From contig OX459096.1 of assembly GCA_949775045.1 (NCBI GenBank), positions 37,309,316-37,373,315 of the forward strand: a stretch of DNA of 64,000 bases, written 5' to 3'. The stretch comes from Metridium senile (taxonomy: Eukaryota > Cnidaria > Anthozoa > Actiniaria > Metridiidae). The notes under the pieces were generated by a model. It worked only from the letters and a program-made list of their open reading frames with translations. It was not told where the DNA came from and ran no database searches. Numbering within the stretch: position 1 is the stretch's first letter; each line of letters begins with the position of its first letter. This document shows, piece by piece, positions 49,802 to 63,826 of this stretch. A program made the position numbers and the translations under genes.

Positions 49802-50389
49802 CTGAGGGACATATTGTGGAATTTCATTAAAAATAAACGAGTAAGAGGTCAGCAGCGTTCCTAATTACAAGCTATGCCTCGAAAGGAAAAGATTGATATG
49901 TAATATGTGTATATCCGACCCCTAACGACATGAAAACTAGTGGAAATGTCATTTTGCCGTAGCAACCCTTATATTTAAGTGCGAAATTATGCCAACGTAA
50001 CAAGGGGATACACCAAAAAAATATTTTAAAAGGTCTCTTACTTAATAGAATGAAGTAATTATCAGAAAAGATATCATCACCTTCACAGTTAATCCAATAA
50101 TAACCACGTTCTCTTTAAACAATGATTTTCTTATCAACTACATCTTATGTAAATACCTACGAATGTGAAGTTACTTTTGACGTATATGCTATAATTGACG
50201 CGCCTCAAAATTGCTACATTTTGTACGTAATAGCGCAAACGTCACATATTGCAAAAGATGCACGTCACTGGTTTGGTACATTATAAAAGTTGTGCATTTG
50301 TAAAATAAATCTCATACTTCAAAGCGTTATACATAAAGAACATTATACAACTGAGCAGAAAACGTCTATTTGAAGTTCACATTGTGATC

Positions 50390-51733
50390 ATGGCAGAGGC
50401 AATGCCGAATCGTTCGCAACGTTTGGTCTATTTAGTTACATACAGTCGAGCAGATCCCGAAAAAGTCCATTCTCGTGAATCGTTTGCAAATATTGTTCGT
50501 AATGCATGGGGTACATCAACGACATCGCGTATTGTACAGTTTATAGTCGCTAAAGAAGAGCATAATCACAACGATACAAACAACGACCTGTCCGACAAAG
50601 TATATCACTACCATATGGCTCTAAAGCTCAACAAAAGAAGTAGATGGCTTCTAGTTCGTGATACATTAGATGCAAGGTTTGGAATTCAAGTCAATTTCAG
50701 CAACAATCACAGTAACTATTATAGTGCTTATCGCTACTGCACAAAAGAAGATACAACACCGTTTTTATCGCCCGACCATCCAAGCTTAGAGGACGAACCG
50801 AGAACTACTGCAGCCTCTGCAGCTACAACATCTCGTCGAGCTGATGGCCAAGGCAGTGGCCCCAAGAAGAAGCAAAAGAAGAAAAGAAAACGAATGCTAA
50901 GCGTCTACGAAGTAACCACTATTATTCGAAACAATAATATCAAGACTCGGCTCGATCTAATGGCCTATGCAGCAAAACAGGAGAAAAAGGGAAAAAAAGA
51001 TCTTGCACAATTTATAGCGAATAGAGGGATCAGAGTAGTAAATGAAGCATTATCTATATCTTCACAACTGCAAGATGCTGAAAAGAAACAAGAACGCTTG
51101 AATAAAAGTCGCATAGAACTACTAGTAGAGGAAGGTGAAAAACACTGTATAGAAGGATGTGAAAAGAAATGGCTAGCGGCCGCACTACAGATACTTCACC
51201 GAAATGAAATAAATGTGCATGTCTATGCTAGCGCAATTTACTCAGCACTTCACTATGGACGTGCAAAATATCGAAACATATATATATATGGACCGGCAAA
51301 CTCAGGTAAAACATTCATGATTTCACCTCTGAAAGCTATTTACCATGCCTTTGTGAACCCGGCAACTGGTGGTTTTGCGTGGGTGGGTGCAGAGGAGTCA
51401 GAAGTAATAATCCTCAATGACTTTAGATGGTCGCCTTCTATAATCGCATGGTCTGATTTCCTTCAAATGCTTGAAGGGGATACTATGCACTTAGCCGCAC
51501 CTAAAAGTTTTGTACAACAAGACATTCTCTTCGACAAGGACTCACCCTTTTTCGCGACTGCAGATGCCCCACTCGTTATGATAAAGGGAGGATCAATAGA
51601 TCGAATTAATACTGATATGATGAGAGTACGCTGGCATTATTTCGAATTTTGGAGACAAATACCAGAAGTTGAGCAATGTGCATTGAAACCATGCGCACGT
51701 TGTTTCTCAGAACTTATTTTAACTAATAAATAA
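50390..51733 (+). CDS. Rep-like HUH endonuclease/SF3 helicase (unit D)
   Basis: Intact 447-aa copy, identical in protein to the unit A copy. Confidence 0.9.
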   Translation: MAEAMPNRSQRLVYLVTYSRADPEKVHSRESFANIVRNAWGTSTTSRIVQFIVAKEEHNHNDTNNDLSDKVYHYHMALKLNKRSRWLLVRDTLDARFGIQVNFSNNHSNYYSAYRYCTKEDTTPFLSPDHPSLEDEPRTTAASAATTSRRADGQGSGPKKKQKKKRKRMLSVYEVTTIIRNNNIKTRLDLMAYAAKQEKKGKKDLAQFIANRGIRVVNEALSISSQLQDAEKKQERLNKSRIELLVEEGEKHCIEGCEKKWLAAALQILHRNEINVHVYASAIYSALHYGRAKYRNIYIYGPANSGKTFMISPLKAIYHAFVNPATGGFAWVGAEESEVIILNDFRWSPSIIAWSDFLQMLEGDTMHLAAPKSFVQQDILFDKDSPFFATADAPLVMIKGGSIDRINTDMMRVRWHYFEFWRQIPEVEQCALKPCARCFSELILTNK

Positions 51734-51809
51734 ATGAACAAAGAATATGTATGTATGCTAATAAATTTTTGTACATACATTTTTGCTAATAAATTTGTGT
51801 ACATACATT

Positions 51810-51842
<33 letters not shown>

Positions 51843-51857
51843 ATATATTTATATCTA

Positions 51858-51970
<113 letters not shown>

Positions 51971-52021
51971 ATATATAATATATGTGTAATAAATATAAAT
52001 ATCTTTATATCTATACTACAT

Positions 52022-52061
<40 letters not shown>

Positions 52062-52203
52062 ATACTTATACTATAGATATAAATATATTTATTATCTCTA
52101 TACAGAGATAATACATTAAAGAAAACATTGTTTGTATAGACATGACGTCTGTAATGTGTCATTCAACACCATGTGCGCTTGTATATAGTTGTCCGTGAAA
52201 TAG

Positions 52204-52575
52204 CAACGGTTCTCCACTGTTAAATAATAGATTACTCCCCAAATTAAACAAATATCCCTCCAATTTTTTCAACAATAGGGTTTGTATATATTCTTTAATT
52301 GTCTGACGTTTAGTTTATATTTCAAATTGTAGTATTTAACTCAAAACCAACGGTACTCCACGTTGAATCACTTATAAAAAGATGAAGACATGTTCAAAAC
52401 AATTAATACAAGTTTTGTGTGGAGTACCGTTGATAAAATGGGCATGTTAGGCTTTTTGAATATAATTTCTGTAGGAAATAGTTAGAATAAACATCAATAA
52501 AACATTGATCAAGGTCTAAGCTCTTTTTATTGTTGCACTTAGTGAATCATTACGATTTTACAATGGAGTACCGTG
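52204..52575. repeat. Paired GGAGTACCG motifs (unit D)
   Basis: Four motifs arranged as in unit C. Confidence 0.6.
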
Positions 52576-52720
52576 TTCTGCACAGAAGACACTGCACACT
52601 ATATAAATACTGATTACGTGACAACAATGTGATTGTGAAAATATCAATTTCATAAGACAGTGAAGAGAGTGAAAATGGTCTTTAAAGGCAAAATGGATGT
52701 ACTAATACAAGGTAGTAAAT

Positions 52721-53815
52721 CTAATATTTAGTTCTAAATCCCTTGGATTTAATAATATCTTCAAGTCTTTTGGGAATGCTTTGAATAGTTTTGTCTATGA
52801 CAGTTGTATCAAACGAATATAAAGTATCAATAACACGTTCTTTAAAAGTTTCAAAATTCTCTTTAAGAATATTTTGCTCTATAGCATCATTATTTATTTT
52901 TCTTTTAACTAAATTAAAAATATTTTCAATCGGATTTAGGTCTGGAGACCTTGCAGGAATACACACCATTGTAGCCTTTGATTTTTTTAGTGCTTTTTTA
53001 GCTAATGAGCTATTTTGACTAGGATCGTTGTCCATAACAAATTTTCTGGCTTTGGTTTTTGAAAACTTTTTGAAAATGTTTTCAAAATTTCTAGTAATAA
53101 AGTCAGCGAAATACTCGCCATCTATTTTGTGGTATTGTTCAATAAAAATAGCACCTTGTCTATAACTAATAAGAACCAAAAGGTGGAGCCTTCTTCCTCC
53201 TGCTAGACTCTTCGAACCCTTAGATGTTATTTGTAATCCCTCATTTCTTTTTCTCCAAACCCTCCCTTTAGGACTCATTGCATTTGCTTTCGGATTGTAC
53301 TTATGAATAAAAGAAACTCCGTCAAGATAAAATACCATGTCCTCCGTCCAATAGTTTGGTGTAGTTTTCAATGTTTTTACATTGTCTTTTGCAAATTTAA
53401 GTCTTTTCTTTCTGTCAGATTCACTGATTAGTCCCTTTCTTCAAGTCTGTAAACTCTTGTACCCTAATCTTTGTATTTCTCTGAGGTAAGTCCGGTAGCT
53501 TGTTTTCCGCTGCGAAAGCCCGCAATACTCTATTAAAGATTTCACTGTAAAATTTACGTCCTCTTTCCTGATCCTTTTGATTCCCCTGGATAGAATTCTT
53601 CTTTCTCTGTCAGTTAAGTTAGTCTTTCTTCCCAACTTACTTTTCTTGTCGGGTTGTTTTGAATTCCGCTTCATTTTGTTTAAACCAATTCTTCTTACAC
53701 TGCTTTTTGATATAGAACACATCTCTGCTATTTCCGAAAGAGAGTATGTGTTTTTTCTAAACAGAACATACGCTCTGGCACATTAATAGGCATTAATCTT
53801 GCCTTTGAAGACCAT
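52721..53815 (-). pseudogene. Tc1-type DD34E transposase, two in-frame stops (unit D)
   Basis: Same frame and stops as in the other units. Confidence 0.9.
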
Positions 53816-54220
53816 TTTCACCCTCTCCAAACGTTGATATCTTCACAATGACGTGTATTGTTGCGTACGCCTTAAGCGCGTGCATTTTTGGGCGTTACTA
53901 TGGTTATCCAATTTTGCGCGAGATATAGTATAAATATATCAACTACGAAGCATATATGTGTTAAGGACTGCTTATTACCTTAGAACATTTATTTTGAACA
54001 CGGGTGTTATCGAATATAGAGCATATAAGTGTCTTGTCATGTAAATTTTACATTCATTTAAAGCACTTTAAACAAAAGTGACGTCACATGATAGTATTAA
54101 CTTCTTTCTGGAAAAAAATTTGCTACTGTTCAAATCGGTACACTATGTACTTTGTGTCCTGAAAATTTCATATCATTTCCACAACAATATCAATGGCGTT
54201 TTAAGTCATATGTGTCTCAG

Positions 54221-54494
54221 ACAATCATTGACAAAACTGTTGGCACGATTGTTGATTTTGTTATGTTCCTATATCTGTAATACCCCCCCTCCCCCTGTCA
54301 ATGTTGCTGGAGGGGTATATGAACCTTGTCAATCGCGGGAAACATTTCCAACTCTTGTACTCTTTCATGAAAAACAGCAACATTGTATTGGGGGAGGGGG
54401 GTAGACAAACTTATCCTCATAAATGAAAAAAATGATAGACCCACAAAAAAGTGTCCGAAATGTGATCGTGCCAACACATTTTGGCAATGATTGT
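54221..54494. repeat. Large hairpin, candidate origin (between D and E)
   Basis: Complete 274-nt copy, same sequence as at 49528-49801. Confidence 0.7.
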
Positions 54495-55082
54495 CTGAGG
54501 GACATATTGTGGAATTTCATTAAAAATAAACGAGTAAGAGGTCAGCAGCGTTCCTAATTACAAGCTATGCCTCGAAAGGAAAAGATTGATATGTAATATG
54601 TGTATATCCGACCCCTAACGACATGAAAACTAGTGGAAATGTCATTTTGCCGTAGCAACCCTTATATTTAAGTGCGAAATTATGCCAACGTAACAAGGGG
54701 ATACACCAAAAAAATATTTTAAAAGGTCTCTTACTTAATAGAATGAAGTAATTATCAGAAAAGATATCATCACCTTCACAGTTAATCCAATAATAACCAC
54801 GTTCTCTTTAAACAATGATTTTCTTATCAACTACATCTTATGTAAATACCTACGAATGTGAAGTTACTTTTGACGTATATGCTATAATTGACGCGCCTCA
54901 AAATTGCTACATTTTGTACGTAATAGCGCAAACGTCACATATTGCAAAAGATGCACGTCACTGGTTTGGTACATTATAAAAGTTGTGCATTTGTAAAATA
55001 AATCTCATACTTCAAAGCGTTATACATAAAGAACATTATACAACTGAGCAGAAAACGTCTATTTGAAGTTCACATTGTGATC

Positions 55083-56426
55083 ATGGCAGAGGCAATGCCG
55101 AATCGTTCGCAACGTTTGGTCTATTTAGTTACATACAGTCGAGCAGATCCCGAAAAAGTCCATTCTCGTGAATCGTTTGCAAATATTGTTCGTAATGCAT
55201 GAGGTACATCAACGACATCGCGTATTGTACAGTTTATAGTCGCTAAAGAAGAGCATAATCACAACGATACAAACAACGACCTGTCCGACAAAGTATATCA
55301 CTACCATATGGCTCTAAAGCTCAACAAAAGAAGTAGATGGCTTCTAGTTCGTGATACATTAGATGCAAGGTTTGGAATTCAAGTCAATTTCAGCAACAAT
55401 CACAGTAACTATTATAGTGCTTATCGCTACTGCACAAAAGAAGATACAACACCGTTTTTATCGCCCGACCATCCAAGCTTAGAGGACGAACCGAGAACTA
55501 CTGCAGCCTCTGCAGCTACAACATCTCGTCGAGCTGATGGCCAAGGCAGTGGCCCCAAGAAGAAGCAAAAGAAGAAAAGAAAACGAATGCTAAGCGTCTA
55601 CGAAGTAACCACTATTATTCGAAACAATAATATCAAGACTCGGCTCGATCTAATGGCCTATGCAGCAAAACAGGAGAAAAAGGGAAAAAAAGATCTTGCA
55701 CAATTTATAGCGAATAGAGGGATCAGAGTAGTAAATGAAGCATTATCTATATCTTCACAACTGCAAGATGCTGAAAAGAAACAAGAACGCTTGAATAAAA
55801 GTCGCATAGAACTACTAGTAGAGGAAGGTGAAAAACACTGTATAGAAGGATGTGAAAAGAAATGGCTAGCGGCCGCACTACAGATACTTCACCGAAATGA
55901 AATAAATGTGCATGTCTATGCTAGCGCAATTTACTCAGCACTTCACTATGGACGTGCAAAATATCGAAACATATATATATATGGACCGGCAAACTCAGGT
56001 AAAACATTCATGATTTCACCTCTGAAAGCTATTTACCATGCCTTTGTGAACCCGGCAACTGGTGGTTTTGCGTGGGTGGGTGCAGAGGAGTCAGAAGTAA
56101 TAATCCTCAATGACTTTAGATGGTCGCCTTCTATAATCGCATGGTCTGATTTCCTTCAAATGCTTGAAGGGGATACTATGCACTTAGCCGCACCTAAAAG
56201 TTTTGTACAACAAGACATTCTCTTCGACAAGGACTCACCCTTTTTCGCGACTGCAGATGCCCCACTCGTTATGATAAAGGGAGGATCAATAGATCGAATT
56301 AATACTGATATGATGAGAGTACGCTGGCATTATTTCGAATTTTGGAGACAAATACCAGAAGTTGAGCAATGTGCATTGAAACCATGCGCACGTTGTTTCT
56401 CAGAACTTATTTTAACTAATAAATAA
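55083..56426 (+). pseudogene. Rep-like protein gene with premature stop (unit E)
   Basis: A single G-to-A change turns Trp40 (TGG) into TGA at 55200-55202. The frame stays open afterwards from Met76 (55308) to the normal end, leaving the helicase domain and Tyr116 but losing the HUH histidine pair H73/H75. An initiation at 55308 would give a 372-aa product without metal-binding histidines, so nuclease activity is not expected. Confidence 0.9.
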
Positions 56427-56502
56427 ATGAACAAAGAATATGTATGTATGCTAATAAATTTTTGTACATACATTTTTGCTAATAAATTTGTGTACATACA
56501 TT

Positions 56503-56535
<33 letters not shown>

Positions 56536-56550
56536 ATATATTTATATCTA

Positions 56551-56637
<87 letters not shown>

Positions 56638-56688
56638 ATATATAATATATGTGTAATAAATATAAATATCTTTATATCTATACTACAT

Positions 56689-56732
<44 letters not shown>

Positions 56733-56870
56733 TTATACTATAGATATAAATATATTTATTATCTCTATACAGAGATAATACATTAAAGAAAACATTGTTT
56801 GTATAGACATGACGTCTGTAATGTGTCATTCAACACCATGTGCGCTTGTATATAGTTGTCCGTGAAATAG

Positions 56871-57242
56871 CAACGGTTCTCCACTGTTAAATAATAGATT
56901 ACTCCCCAAATTAAACAAATATCCCTCCAATTTTTTCAACAATAGGGTTTGTATATATTCTTTAATTGTCTGACGTTTAGTTTATATTTCAAATTGTAGT
57001 ATTTAACTCAAAACCAACGGTACTCCACGTTGAATCACTTATAAAAAGATGAAGACATGTTCAAAACAATTAATACAAGTTTTGTGTGGAGTACCGTTGA
57101 TAAAATGGGCATGTTAGGCTTTTTGAATATAATTTCTGTAGGAAATAGTTAGAATAAACATCAATAAAACATTGATCAAGGTCTAAGCTCTTTTTATTGT
57201 TGCACTTAGTGAATCATTACGATTTTACAATGGAGTACCGTG
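56871..57242. repeat. Paired GGAGTACCG motifs (unit E)
   Basis: Four motifs arranged as in unit C. Confidence 0.6.
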
Positions 57243-57389
57243 TTCTGCACAGAAGACACTGCACACTATATAAATACTGATTACGTGAGACAACAATGTG
57301 ATTGTGAAAATATCAATTTCATAAGACAGTGAAGAGAGTGAAAATGGTCTTTAAAGGCAAAATGGATGTACTAATACAAGGTAGTAAAT

Positions 57390-58484
57390 CTAATATTTAG
57401 TTCTAAATCCCTTGGATTTAATAATATCTTCAAGTCTTTTGGGAATGCTTTGAATAGTTTTGTCTATGACAGTTGTATCAAACGAATATAAAGTATCAAT
57501 AACACGTTCTTTAAAAGTTTCAAAATTCTCTTTAAGAATATTTTGCTCTATAGCATCATTATTTATTTTTCTTTTAACTAAATTAAAAATATTTTCAATC
57601 GGATTTAGGTCTGGAGACCTTGCAGGAATACACACCATTGTAGCCTTTGATTTTTTTAGTGCTTTTTTAGCTAATGAGCTATTTTGACTAGGATCGTTGT
57701 CCATAACAAATTTTCTGGCTTTGGTTTTTGAAAACTTTTTGAAAATGTTTTCAAAATTTCTAGTAATAAAGTCAGCGAAATACTCGCCATCTATTTTGTG
57801 GTATTGTTCAATAAAAATAGCACCTTGTCTATAACTAATAAGAACCAAAAGGTGGAGCCTTCTTCCTCCTGCTAGACTCTTCGAACCCTTAGATGTTATT
57901 TGTAATCCCTCATTTCTTTTTCTCCAAACCCTCCCTTTAGGACTCATTGCATTTGCTTTCGGATTGTACTTATGAATAAAAGAAACTCCGTCAAGATAAA
58001 ATACCATGTCCTCCGTCCAATAGTTTGGTGTAGTTTTCAATGTTTTTACATTGTCTTTTGCAAATTTAAGTCTTTTCTTTCTGTCAGATTCACTGATTAG
58101 TCCCTTTCTTCAAGTCTGTAAACTCTTGTACCCTAATCTTTGTATTTCTCTGAGGTAAGTCCGGTAGCTTGTTTTCCGCTGCGAAAGCCCGCAATACTCT
58201 ATTAAAGATTTCACTGTAAAATTTACGTCCTCTTTCCTGATCCTTTTGATTCCCCTGGATAGAATTCTTCTTTCTCTGTCAGTTAAGTTAGTCTTTCTTC
58301 CCAACTTACTTTTCTTGTCGGGTTGTTTTGAATTCCGCTTCATTTTGTTTAAACCAATTCTTCTTACACTGCTTTTTGATATAGAACACATCTCTGCTAT
58401 TTCCGAAAGAGAGTATGTGTTTTTTCTAAACAGAACATACGCTCTGGCACATTAATAGGCATTAATCTTGCCTTTGAAGACCAT
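57390..58484 (-). pseudogene. Tc1-type DD34E transposase, two in-frame stops (unit E)
   Basis: Same frame and stops as in the other units. Confidence 0.9.
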
Positions 58485-58889
58485 TTTCACCCTCTCCAAA
58501 CGTTGATATCTTCACAATGACGTGTATTGTTGCGTACGCCTTAAGCGCGTGCATTTTTGGGCGTTACTATGGTTATCCAATTTTGCGCGAGATATAGTAT
58601 AAATATATCAACTACGAAGCATATATGTGTTAAGGACTGCTTATTACCTTAGAACATTTATTTTGAACACGGGTGTTATCGAATATAGAGCATATAAGTG
58701 TCTTGTCATGTAAATTTTACATTCATTTAAAGCACTTTAAACAAAAGTGACGTCACATGATAGTATTAACTTCTTTCTGGAAAAAAATTTGCTACTGTTC
58801 AAATCGGTACACTATGTACTTTGTGTCCTGAAAATTTCATATCATTTCCACAACAATATCAATGGCGTTTTAAGTCATATGTGTCTCAG

Positions 58890-59163
58890 ACAATCATTGA
58901 CAAAACTGTTGGCACGATTGTTGATTTTGTTATGTTCCTATATCTGTAATACCCCCCCTCCCCCTGTCAATGTTGCTGGAGGGGTATATGAACCTTGTCA
59001 ATCGCGGGAAACATTTCCAACTCTTGTACTCTTTCATGAAAAACAGCAACATTGTATTGGGGGAGGGGGGTAGACAAACTTATCCTCATAAATGAAAAAA
59101 ATGATAGACCCACAAAAAAGTGTCCGAAATGTGATCGTGCCAACACATTTTGGCAATGATTGT
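58890..59163. repeat. Large hairpin, candidate origin (between E and F)
   Basis: Complete 274-nt copy, same sequence as at 49528-49801. Confidence 0.7.
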
Positions 59164-59751
59164 CTGAGGGACATATTGTGGAATTTCATTAAAAATAAAC
59201 GAGTAAGAGGTCAGCAGCGTTCCTAATTACAAGCTATGCCTCGAAAGGAAAAGATTGATATGTAATATGTGTATATCCGACCCCTAACGACATGAAAACT
59301 AGTGGAAATGTCATTTTGCCGTAGCAACCCTTATATTTAAGTGCGAAATTATGCCAACGTAACAAGGGGATACACCAAAAAAATATTTTAAAAGGTCTCT
59401 TACTTAATAGAATGAAGTAATTATCAGAAAAGATATCATCACCTTCACAGTTAATCCAATAATAACCACGTTCTCTTTAAACAATGATTTTCTTATCAAC
59501 TACATCTTATGTAAATACCTACGAATGTGAAGTTACTTTTGACGTATATGCTATAATTGACGCGCCTCAAAATTGCTACATTTTGTACGTAATAGCGCAA
59601 ACGTCACATATTGCAAAAGATGCACGTCACTGGTTTGGTACATTATAAAAGTTGTGCATTTGTAAAATAAATCTCATACTTCAAAGCGTTATACATAAAG
59701 AACATTATACAACTGAGCAGAAAACGTCTATTTGAAGTTCACATTGTGATC

Positions 59752-61095
59752 ATGGCAGAGGCAATGCCGAATCGTTCGCAACGTTTGGTCTATTTAGTTA
59801 CATACAGTCGAGCAGATCCCGAAAAAGTCCATTCTCGTGAATCGTTTGCAAATATTGTTCGTAATGCATGGGGTACATCAACGACATCGCGTATTGTACA
59901 GTTTATAGTCGCTAAAGAAGAGCATAATCACAACGATACAAACAACGACCTGTCCGACAAAGTATATCACTACCATATGGCTCTAAAGCTCAACAAAAGA
60001 AGTAGATGGCTTCTAGTTCGTGATACATTAGATGCAAGGTTTGGAATTCAAGTCAATTTCAGCAACAATCACAGTAACTATTATAGTGCTTATCGCTACT
60101 GCACAAAAGAAGATACAACACCGTTTTTATCGCCCGACCATCCAAGCTTAGAGGACGAACCGAGAACTACTGCAGCCTCTGCAGCTACAACATCTCGTCG
60201 AGCTGATGGCCAAGGCAGTGGCCCCAAGAAGAAGCAAAAGAAGAAAAGAAAACGAATGCTAAGCGTCTACGAAGTAACCACTATTATTCGAAACAATAAT
60301 ATCAAGACTCGGCTCGATCTAATGGCCTATGCAGCAAAACAGGAGAAAAAGGGAAAAAAAGATCTTGCACAATTTATAGCGAATAGAGGGATCAGAGTAG
60401 TAAATGAAGCATTATCTATATCTTCACAACTGCAAGATGCTGAAAAGAAACAAGAACGCTTGAATAAAAGTCGCATAGAACTACTAGTAGAGGAAGGTGA
60501 AAAACACTGTATAGAAGGATGTGAAAAGAAATGGCTAGCGGCCGCACTACAGATACTTCACCGAAATGAAATAAATGTGCATGTCTATGCTAGCGCAATT
60601 TACTCAGCACTTCACTATGGACGTGCAAAATATCGAAACATATATATATATGGACCGGCAAACTCAGGTAAAACATTCATGATTTCACCTCTGAAAGCTA
60701 TTTACCATGCCTTTGTGAACCCGGCAACTGGTGGTTTTGCGTGGGTGGGTGCAGAGGAGTCAGAAGTAATAATCCTCAATGACTTTAGATGGTCGCCTTC
60801 TATAATCGCATGGTCTGATTTCCTTCAAATGCTTGAAGGGGATACTATGCACTTAGCCGCACCTAAAAGTTTTGTACAACAAGACATTCTCTTCGACAAG
60901 GACTCACCCTTTTTCGCGACTGCAGATGCCCCACTCGTTATGATAAAGGGAGGATCAATAGATCGAATTAATACTGATATGATGAGAGTACGCTGGCATT
61001 ATTTCGAATTTTGGAGACAAATACCAGAAGTTGAGCAATGTGCATTGAAACCATGCGCACGTTGTTTCTCAGAACTTATTTTAACTAATAAATAA
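59752..61095 (+). CDS. Rep-like HUH endonuclease/SF3 helicase (unit F)
   Basis: Intact 447-aa copy, with Trp40 restored relative to E. Protein identical to A-D. Confidence 0.9.
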   Translation: MAEAMPNRSQRLVYLVTYSRADPEKVHSRESFANIVRNAWGTSTTSRIVQFIVAKEEHNHNDTNNDLSDKVYHYHMALKLNKRSRWLLVRDTLDARFGIQVNFSNNHSNYYSAYRYCTKEDTTPFLSPDHPSLEDEPRTTAASAATTSRRADGQGSGPKKKQKKKRKRMLSVYEVTTIIRNNNIKTRLDLMAYAAKQEKKGKKDLAQFIANRGIRVVNEALSISSQLQDAEKKQERLNKSRIELLVEEGEKHCIEGCEKKWLAAALQILHRNEINVHVYASAIYSALHYGRAKYRNIYIYGPANSGKTFMISPLKAIYHAFVNPATGGFAWVGAEESEVIILNDFRWSPSIIAWSDFLQMLEGDTMHLAAPKSFVQQDILFDKDSPFFATADAPLVMIKGGSIDRINTDMMRVRWHYFEFWRQIPEVEQCALKPCARCFSELILTNK

Positions 61096-61171
61096 ATGAA
61101 CAAAGAATATGTATGTATGCTAATAAATTTTTGTACATACATTTTTGCTAATAAATTTGTGTACATACATT

Positions 61172-61204
<33 letters not shown>

Positions 61205-61219
61205 ATATATTTATATCTA

Positions 61220-61302
<83 letters not shown>

Positions 61303-61353
61303 ATATATAATATATGTGTAATAAATATAAATATCTTTATATCTATACTACAT

Positions 61354-61397
<44 letters not shown>

Positions 61398-61535
61398 TTA
61401 TACTATAGATATAAATATATTTATTATCTCTATACAGAGATAATACATTAAAGAAAACATTGTTTGTATAGACATGACGTCTGTAATGTGTCATTCAACA
61501 CCATGTGCGCTTGTATATAGTTGTCCGTGAAATAG

Positions 61536-61907
61536 CAACGGTTCTCCACTGTTAAATAATAGATTACTCCCCAAATTAAACAAATATCCCTCCAATTTTT
61601 TCAACAATAGGGTTTGTATATATTCTTTAATTGTCTGACGTTTAGTTTATATTTCAAATTGTAGTATTTAACTCAAAACCAACGGTACTCCACGTTGAAT
61701 CACTTATAAAAAGATGAAGACATGTTCAAAACAATTAATACAAGTTTTGTGTGGAGTACCGTTGATAAAATGGGCATGTTAGGCTTTTTGAATATAATTT
61801 CTGTAGGAAATAGTTAGAATAAACATCAATAAAACATTGATCAAGGTCTAAGCTCTTTTTATTGTTGCACTTAGTGAATCATTACGATTTTACAATGGAG
61901 TACCGTG
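61536..61907. repeat. Paired GGAGTACCG motifs (unit F)
   Basis: Four motifs arranged as in unit C. Confidence 0.6.
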
Positions 61908-62052
61908 TTCTGCACAGAAGACACTGCACACTATATAAATACTGATTACGTGACAACAATGTGATTGTGAAAATATCAATTTCATAAGACAGTGAAGAGA
62001 GTGAAAATGGTCTTTAAAGGCAAAATGGATGTACTAATACAAGGTAGTAAAT

Positions 62053-63147
62053 CTAATATTTAGTTCTAAATCCCTTGGATTTAATAATATCTTCAAGTCT
62101 TTTGGGAATGCTTTGAATAGTTTTGTCTATGACAGTTGTATCAAACGAATATAAAGTATCAATAACACGTTCTTTAAAAGTTTCAAAATTCTCTTTAAGA
62201 ATATTTTGCTCTATAGCATCATTATTTATTTTTCTTTTAACTAAATTAAAAATATTTTCAATCGGATTTAGGTCTGGAGACCTTGCAGGAATACACACCA
62301 TTGTAGCCTTTGATTTTTTTAGTGCTTTTTTAGCTAATGAGCTATTTTGACTAGGATCGTTGTCCATAACAAATTTTCTGGCTTTGGTTTTTGAAAACTT
62401 TTTGAAAATGTTTTCAAAATTTCTAGTAATAAAGTCAGCGAAATACTCGCCATCTATTTTGTGGTATTGTTCAATAAAAATAGCACCTTGTCTATAACTA
62501 ATAAGAACCAAAAGGTGGAGCCTTCTTCCTCCTGCTAGACTCTTCGAACCCTTAGATGTTATTTGTAATCCCTCATTTCTTTTTCTCCAAACCCTCCCTT
62601 TAGGACTCATTGCATTTGCTTTCGGATTGTACTTATGAATAAAAGAAACTCCGTCAAGATAAAATACCATGTCCTCCGTCCAATAGTTTGGTGTAGTTTT
62701 CAATGTTTTTACATTGTCTTTTGCAAATTTAAGTCTTTTCTTTCTGTCAGATTCACTGATTAGTCCCTTTCTTCAAGTCTGTAAACTCTTGTACCCTAAT
62801 CTTTGTATTTCTCTGAGGTAAGTCCGGTAGCTTGTTTTCCGCTGCGAAAGCCCGCAATACTCTATTAAAGATTTCACTGTAAAATTTACGTCCTCTTTCC
62901 TGATCCTTTTGATTCCCCTGGATAGAATTCTTCTTTCTCTGTCAGTTAAGTTAGTCTTTCTTCCCAACTTACTTTTCTTGTCGGGTTGTTTTGAATTCCG
63001 CTTCATTTTGTTTAAACCAATTCTTCTTACACTGCTTTTTGATATAGAACACATCTCTGCTATTTCCGAAAGAGAGTATGTGTTTTTTCTAAACAGAACA
63101 TACGCTCTGGCACATTAATAGGCATTAATCTTGCCTTTGAAGACCAT
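62053..63147 (-). pseudogene. Tc1-type DD34E transposase, two in-frame stops (unit F)
   Basis: Same frame and stops as in the other units. Confidence 0.9.
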
Positions 63148-63552
63148 TTTCACCCTCTCCAAACGTTGATATCTTCACAATGACGTGTATTGTTGCGTAC
63201 GCCTTAAGCGCGTGCATTTTTGGGCGTTACTATGGTTATCCAATTTTGCGCGAGATATAGTATAAATATATCAACTACGAAGCATATATGTGTTAAGGAC
63301 TGCTTATTACCTTAGAACATTTATTTTGAACACGGGTGTTATCGAATATAGAGCATATAAGTGTCTTGTCATGTAAATTTTACATTCATTTAAAGCACTT
63401 TAAACAAAAGTGACGTCACATGATAGTATTAACTTCTTTCTGGAAAAAAATTTGCTACTGTTCAAATCGGTACACTATGTACTTTGTGTCCTGAAAATTT
63501 CATATCATTTCCACAACAATATCAATGGCGTTTTAAGTCATATGTGTCTCAG

Positions 63553-63826
63553 ACAATCATTGACAAAACTGTTGGCACGATTGTTGATTTTGTTATGTTC
63601 CTATATCTGTAATACCCCCCCTCCCCCTGTCAATGTTGCTGGAGGGGTATATGAACCTTGTCAATCGCGGGAAACATTTCCAACTCTTGTACTCTTTCAT
63701 GAAAAACAGCAACATTGTATTGGGGGAGGGGGGTAGACAAACTTATCCTCATAAATGAAAAAAATGATAGACCCACAAAAAAGTGTCCGAAATGTGATCG
63801 TGCCAACACATTTTGGCAATGATTGT
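63553..63826. repeat. Large hairpin, candidate origin (between F and G)
   Basis: Complete 274-nt copy, same sequence as at 49528-49801. Confidence 0.7.

Larger units (their letters stand above)
54495..59163 (-). mobile_element. Array unit E: Rep/Tc1 composite element, inverted, broken Rep
   Basis: 4669 bp. It differs from its neighbours by a stop in Rep, an extra GA near 57288 (ACGTGAGACAAC) and a variant in the second (TA)n tract that it shares with F. Confidence 0.9.
59164..63826 (-). mobile_element. Array unit F: Rep/Tc1 composite element, inverted
   Basis: 4663 bp, the shortest full unit because its first (TA)n tract is short. It shares the E-type second TA tract (no TATCTATAC interruption before ACTTATAC). 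Confidence 0.9.
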
